NCBI GenBank assembly: GCA_950295325.1 | Contig: OX485804.1 | Span: 32,486,001 to 32,550,000, forward strand | DNA length: 64,000 nucleotides | Reading direction: 5' to 3' | Source: Polytrichum commune | Lineage: Eukaryota > Streptophyta > Polytrichopsida > Polytrichales > Polytrichaceae | Part shown: positions 60,277-64,000 of the stretch, piece after piece | Layout of the letters: every line of letters starts with the position of its first letter | Numbering within the stretch: position 1 is the stretch's first letter | Notes under the pieces: model-generated | What the model saw: only the letters and a program-made list of their open reading frames with translations | The model's database searches: none | What the model was told of the DNA's origin: nothing | Program-made: the position numbers and the translations under genes

Positions 60277-60992
60277 GATTTTCATTCGTCATGGCTATAG
60301 TCAAGATACTTCCTCCAAAACCTTCTTCTTTAATCAACATAGGTTGCGGATTCCACCAAGTTTGCCTTTGATTCCACCCAAAGACTATAGCCTCTTTTCA
60401 ACTCCTCATCTATCAAACATCAACATTTTTATCTCTCATGCCTCACTCAACAACTCTTCCTACATTGTATTAATTCCAATCACTAGACTCAAAAACAAGA
60501 TCATACTTACAACTTGCAAGTTCATTAACTGGATTCTACAATGCTTTTGCCTATGGCCTATCTCTGTATGGCTATGGCTTAGCAAATATAATTAGAAGTT
60601 TTGTCGTCCTCATGCAGTAGTCTTCTTATCACTTCGGGGCTTTAGGTTAGTTGTAACCTCCGAAATTATTTTTCTGAGACTATCGCCTCATAAACTCATC
60701 CTAGGACATTTTCATCTTGTGTTTCATAAACTTTATCATCTATGAAGCATTCTTCTACTTATTACAAGGCTATGGCCAAAAAAAAGTATCACAACAAGGT
60801 TATTGCAATGACCTCTCACACTGTTCTCCTAGACTCTTAAGTTGCAACCAAACTACTCATCTACAGTGAGAGGAGAGAGGAGATTACAAACTCCGTGCTC
60901 AAGCAAAGACAAGACTCACTTGCCAACACAATAGGTAGCCTACATGGGACATTGGAAAGAGCTGGCGAGTCATCATCCTCGAAACTGTACTA
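57753..60992. other. Intergenic, AT-rich then pyrimidine-rich
   Basis: No gene recognised. An (AAG)n tract sits near 58360 and a (CT)n microsatellite at 60241-60274. From ~59.8 kb the + strand becomes C/T-rich. Confidence 0.5.
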
Positions 60993-61687
60993 AGGTAGAG
61001 GGTGCTTAAACCAACACTTTAAGCTATTGCACATACATATGGCTATGTGGTTGATATAAAAAATCTATATTCATATTAGCCTTTGGGCCAAACATAGGTA
61101 TCAATGAAAGAAAAAATATTTTTAGTCTCAATTGAATATTTGATGAATATTCAAAGTCAAAACTACTAGCTTCCTTGAACCGATCCATAGGCCCCTTGTA
61201 TGGCAACCTTGCATATGATGAGGACCCCCACTTTTATTGCCTAGAACCAACACAACATAGTTGGGTACTAGACCCAAGCTACATCAAAGCCCAAGTAGTA
61301 ATGGTATGCAAAGCCACATGGCTACCTCCATGATCCCACCCAGTTCGCTTGCAAAACCATCACCTTGCATCCCAGGAACCGAGCCTCTTGCATCCTGGGC
61401 CTACCTCCTTGGCGTTGTGAATAGAATGGCTAGAATATGCATTGACAAGCCACCCTAATCCCACCTTGAACCAACCCGAGATACAGTGGAACCCGTTACC
61501 TACCCTACATGGAGGTAGTGGAGGCCGCTATGAAGTGGCACCACTAATGGCACCTAAAACCGTCACTCCGTGGGCCCAGACACTCCTACACCACTGGGTA
61601 CGGTTCAAGGTTGTAGAGTGTTGACAATTGGGAGGCTATTATAGATGTTGGTTTTGGATAGGGTGTTGGTTTTAGCACCCTCTACCT
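60993..61687. mobile_element. ~695 bp TIR element, TA-flanked
   Basis: Left end AGGTAGAGGGTGCTTAAACC, right end (reverse strand) AGGTAGAGGGTGCTAAAACC, giving ~27 bp near-perfect inverted repeats, bordered by TA on each side. The interior shares blocks with 35.4-35.97 kb (see the repeat there), so a second, damaged copy lies in that region. No transposase ORF recognised. Confidence 0.65.
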
Positions 61688-64000
61688 TAAACATGTAAGT
61701 TTTGAGCTCCAAATTACTACGGTTAGTTTTTTATTTCTTCAATGTTGTATTCATGTGGGCATCTTCTGGCTTTCGATGCTTAAAACATTTGAGCCCTCTT
61801 GCAAGCAAACCCACATCCAGGATGGCTAGGCTCAAACTTGTGGCGAGATGTGTCTTTGGTAACCATTGGCCAATGCATCTTCAAATCACAACAACTCCTT
61901 CATTAATTGGTCAATGTTAATTTCAATACAAGACAAATTGTTTATTTCTTAATTCCAAGCTTTAATCATTACTCACAACTTATGCAACTAACAACAATCA
62001 TCAAAGTCAAGCTATAGTCTTGATTGTCCTGTACAATCTGTAACAACAACAACCAAGGTAACACACAAGACAATAATTGATCTGGTTAACTTGCACTTTA
62101 TATTCAAAGATCTTGTCTCTAGAATATGTAATCATATAAAACTCCAATGGAATCTAGGATAACCTATGCCTTGATCTCCTTTATAATCCAAAGTTTATCC
62201 AAATTCAGAACACTTAATCAACTTAATCTCTCATTTCCACCATTAATCAACTGATCAGATGTGATTCCTCATCACTTCAGTTGATCAAGGATTCTCTCAT
62301 TACACTGACTTGACTAATTTCACTTCTACCACCCTATAGTGTTTGCTTCAACTATAGTCACACTTGGTTGAACAACATACTCTTTCTTCTTCCTCATTGC
62401 CTCTCACATGCTCAACAATAGTCAATCGCTTCACTTCACGGACTGACACTTGGCCGTTCGTCTTCCCTACATTGCCTATCACAGGCTACCAATAGTCCAT
62501 AGTTTGACTCTCAGCTTACCACCCAGCCTTCCGACTCCCTCTCTCAGGGTTTATCTCTCACTGGACTTTTCCTCTCTCTCAACTCTCTTGGTCTCTTTGT
62601 GCCTCTCTTTAAGGGCTACTTAGATTATCATTCAACCATGCCCTTTGTTTAACAATTATCTCACTCGATGATAGTTCTACTTCTTCACCCTCTGCTTTAG
62701 GTTAACACCCTATGCTCATAGTTCGACTCAACTCGTCATTCTTCCCATTCAGAAGGTAATTCCGCGCTCGGATCATAGTTCGCTCACATAACAATCTTCT
62801 CGTTCTTGGTGCACCGTTCCAGTAGGCTCAATTGTGTTTGAGAACTCTCGCTTCTACAATGATTACACAATATTCACTCTCATCCGCCAATAGTTTTCAC
62901 TCTGAATCTCCCTCTCTACTTCCTCATTCCTCTCAGATTTCTCCACTATCACTCACTTTCTCATTGCTTATTCATCTTTCTCATTCGCAACCTCTTTCAC
63001 TCAAAGGTTGATTAATTCTCTCTTAATTTCTTGCATTGCTCCCCGCAATTTATACGCACTTAATTTCACTCACAATGTCAGGCTTAGTCAACAACAATTT
63101 TAACAACTGACAATCGTCTACCACATTGCTCTTTTTAATTTTGCTTCACGCTCTGACTCGCTCAATTACACTCACAAACTCATGCTCTCACAATTCTGAT
63201 TCACTCGTTTCCTCTCACGATCTCAAACTTAATCAATTGCAATTACAACAGCAATAATTTCTCATTTCTCATTCACTCAATCAACTCAGATGCACACTCT
63301 GACTTGCTTGACTACGCTCGCAAACTCACACATACAATTGCAACTTCGACAATGACAAATAGTTTCACGATTCACATTACTCTTTTGAAACATAAAATAG
63401 TTCGACCTACTTTGGCTGTTCAATATACTCAAAATCCAAAATAAACAACGTTCTTCAATAGAAACCAACGTCCCACAATCACTGCAGTAATCACTAAGTT
63501 TTACTCAGAAGATAGTTTAACAATGAACCTCGCCTGCTTACGGTGCTGAGGGAGACAAACCTATGGTTTAACTTTTCGCTCAATGAAATCAGAGAATGCT
63601 TGCATTCCTCCCTCTCACCAACCCTCTTAGCTCGGCGGGGAAGATGACGATAGTTTCTATAACTGACTAAGGGTGCCTAAGCCCGTACTAATAGTTATAA
63701 CTACCTTCCTAGCCTATAGTTTAACTATTTTCATCCATTCGGATGTTATTTCATTCATCTTTCACTATCAACTCATAGTTAAACTATTTGACCAAAAATT
63801 TGGCTCACATGGATCAACCCTAGGAGTTGGAGAGATGCTCCTAAGTGAGGAGCCTCTCCTTGGCTTGACATTCTTGCCAAGTCAAGCCTTGTGAGTGAGT
63901 GTGGAGAGAGAGCTTGTGTGAGGTGAAGATTGCATGTTGTTGCAATAAAATCTTGAGTTCTTCTCCCCTTATTTACACTCTTGGATTCTCATGTGATGGA
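61688..64000 (+). other. Pyrimidine-rich, low-complexity intergenic
   Basis: A long C/T-rich run (about 62.2-63.6 kb) with frequent variants of CATAGTT, CTATAGT and CTCACTCAATT. No gene. The last ~130 bp (GTGTGGAGAGAGAGC, then GCAATAAAATC near 63940) is purine-rich with a poly(A)-like signal and could be the 3' end of a transcription unit or of an LTR lying beyond the window. Confidence 0.4.

Overview
The window is nuclear DNA of a land plant. It has intron-rich genes with GT-AG introns, a plastid-targeted starch enzyme, a pectin methylesterase with its inhibitor pro-region, and a plant-type 2-oxoglutarate dioxygenase, all set in AT-rich intergenic DNA crowded with degenerate transposons. The species cannot be fixed from the sequence. 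Compact introns and an unusual LINE with affinities to green-algal elements would fit a spore-bearing plant, but that is a weak inference.

Layout: (1) 0.76-15.14 kb, + strand: alpha-glucan water dikinase (GWD). I could join 32 coding exons without a frame break into a 1422-residue protein. Its leader is a ~270 bp tandem duplication that also copies the start-codon context. (2) 18.2-29.8 kb, + strand: a large decayed non-LTR retrotransposon with an A/C-rich, G-poor coding strand. In order it carries a tandem-repeat leader, an ORF1 with an RRM-like segment, then in ORF2 a degenerate 2A-like motif, an APE-type endonuclease, reverse transcriptase, RNase H, a CCHC zinc motif and a C-terminal region with the signature of R2-type restriction-like endonucleases, followed by a foldable 3' UTR. 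APE plus restriction-like endonuclease plus RNase H in one element recalls the Dualen/RandI group. (3) 30.7-40 kb: an island of small non-autonomous elements: a TAA-flanked MITE, a hAT-like family (three ~663 bp copies, two with perfect 8-bp target duplications), an intact tRNA-derived SINE with 11-bp target duplication, short TIR elements, a 1.3 kb foldback element with ~520 bp arms and solo arms elsewhere, and a LINE 3' end with poly(A). (4) 41.2-43.6 kb, + strand: pectin methylesterase with PMEI pro-region, two coding exons, its single intron built of ~90 bp tandem repeats. (5) 44.5-45.8 kb: a foldback hairpin and repeat debris. (6) 47.1-50.9 kb, - strand: five-exon 2-oxoglutarate/Fe(II)-dependent dioxygenase, 350 residues. 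(7) 51.4-64 kb: no gene seen; tandem repeats, a hAT copy, further inverted-repeat elements and a long pyrimidine-rich stretch.

The three host genes act in unrelated processes (transitory starch phosphorylation in plastids, cell-wall pectin de-esterification, cytosolic specialised or hormone metabolism), and nothing suggests a functional cluster. The most unusual content is the dual-endonuclease LINE and the set of small inverted-repeat families.
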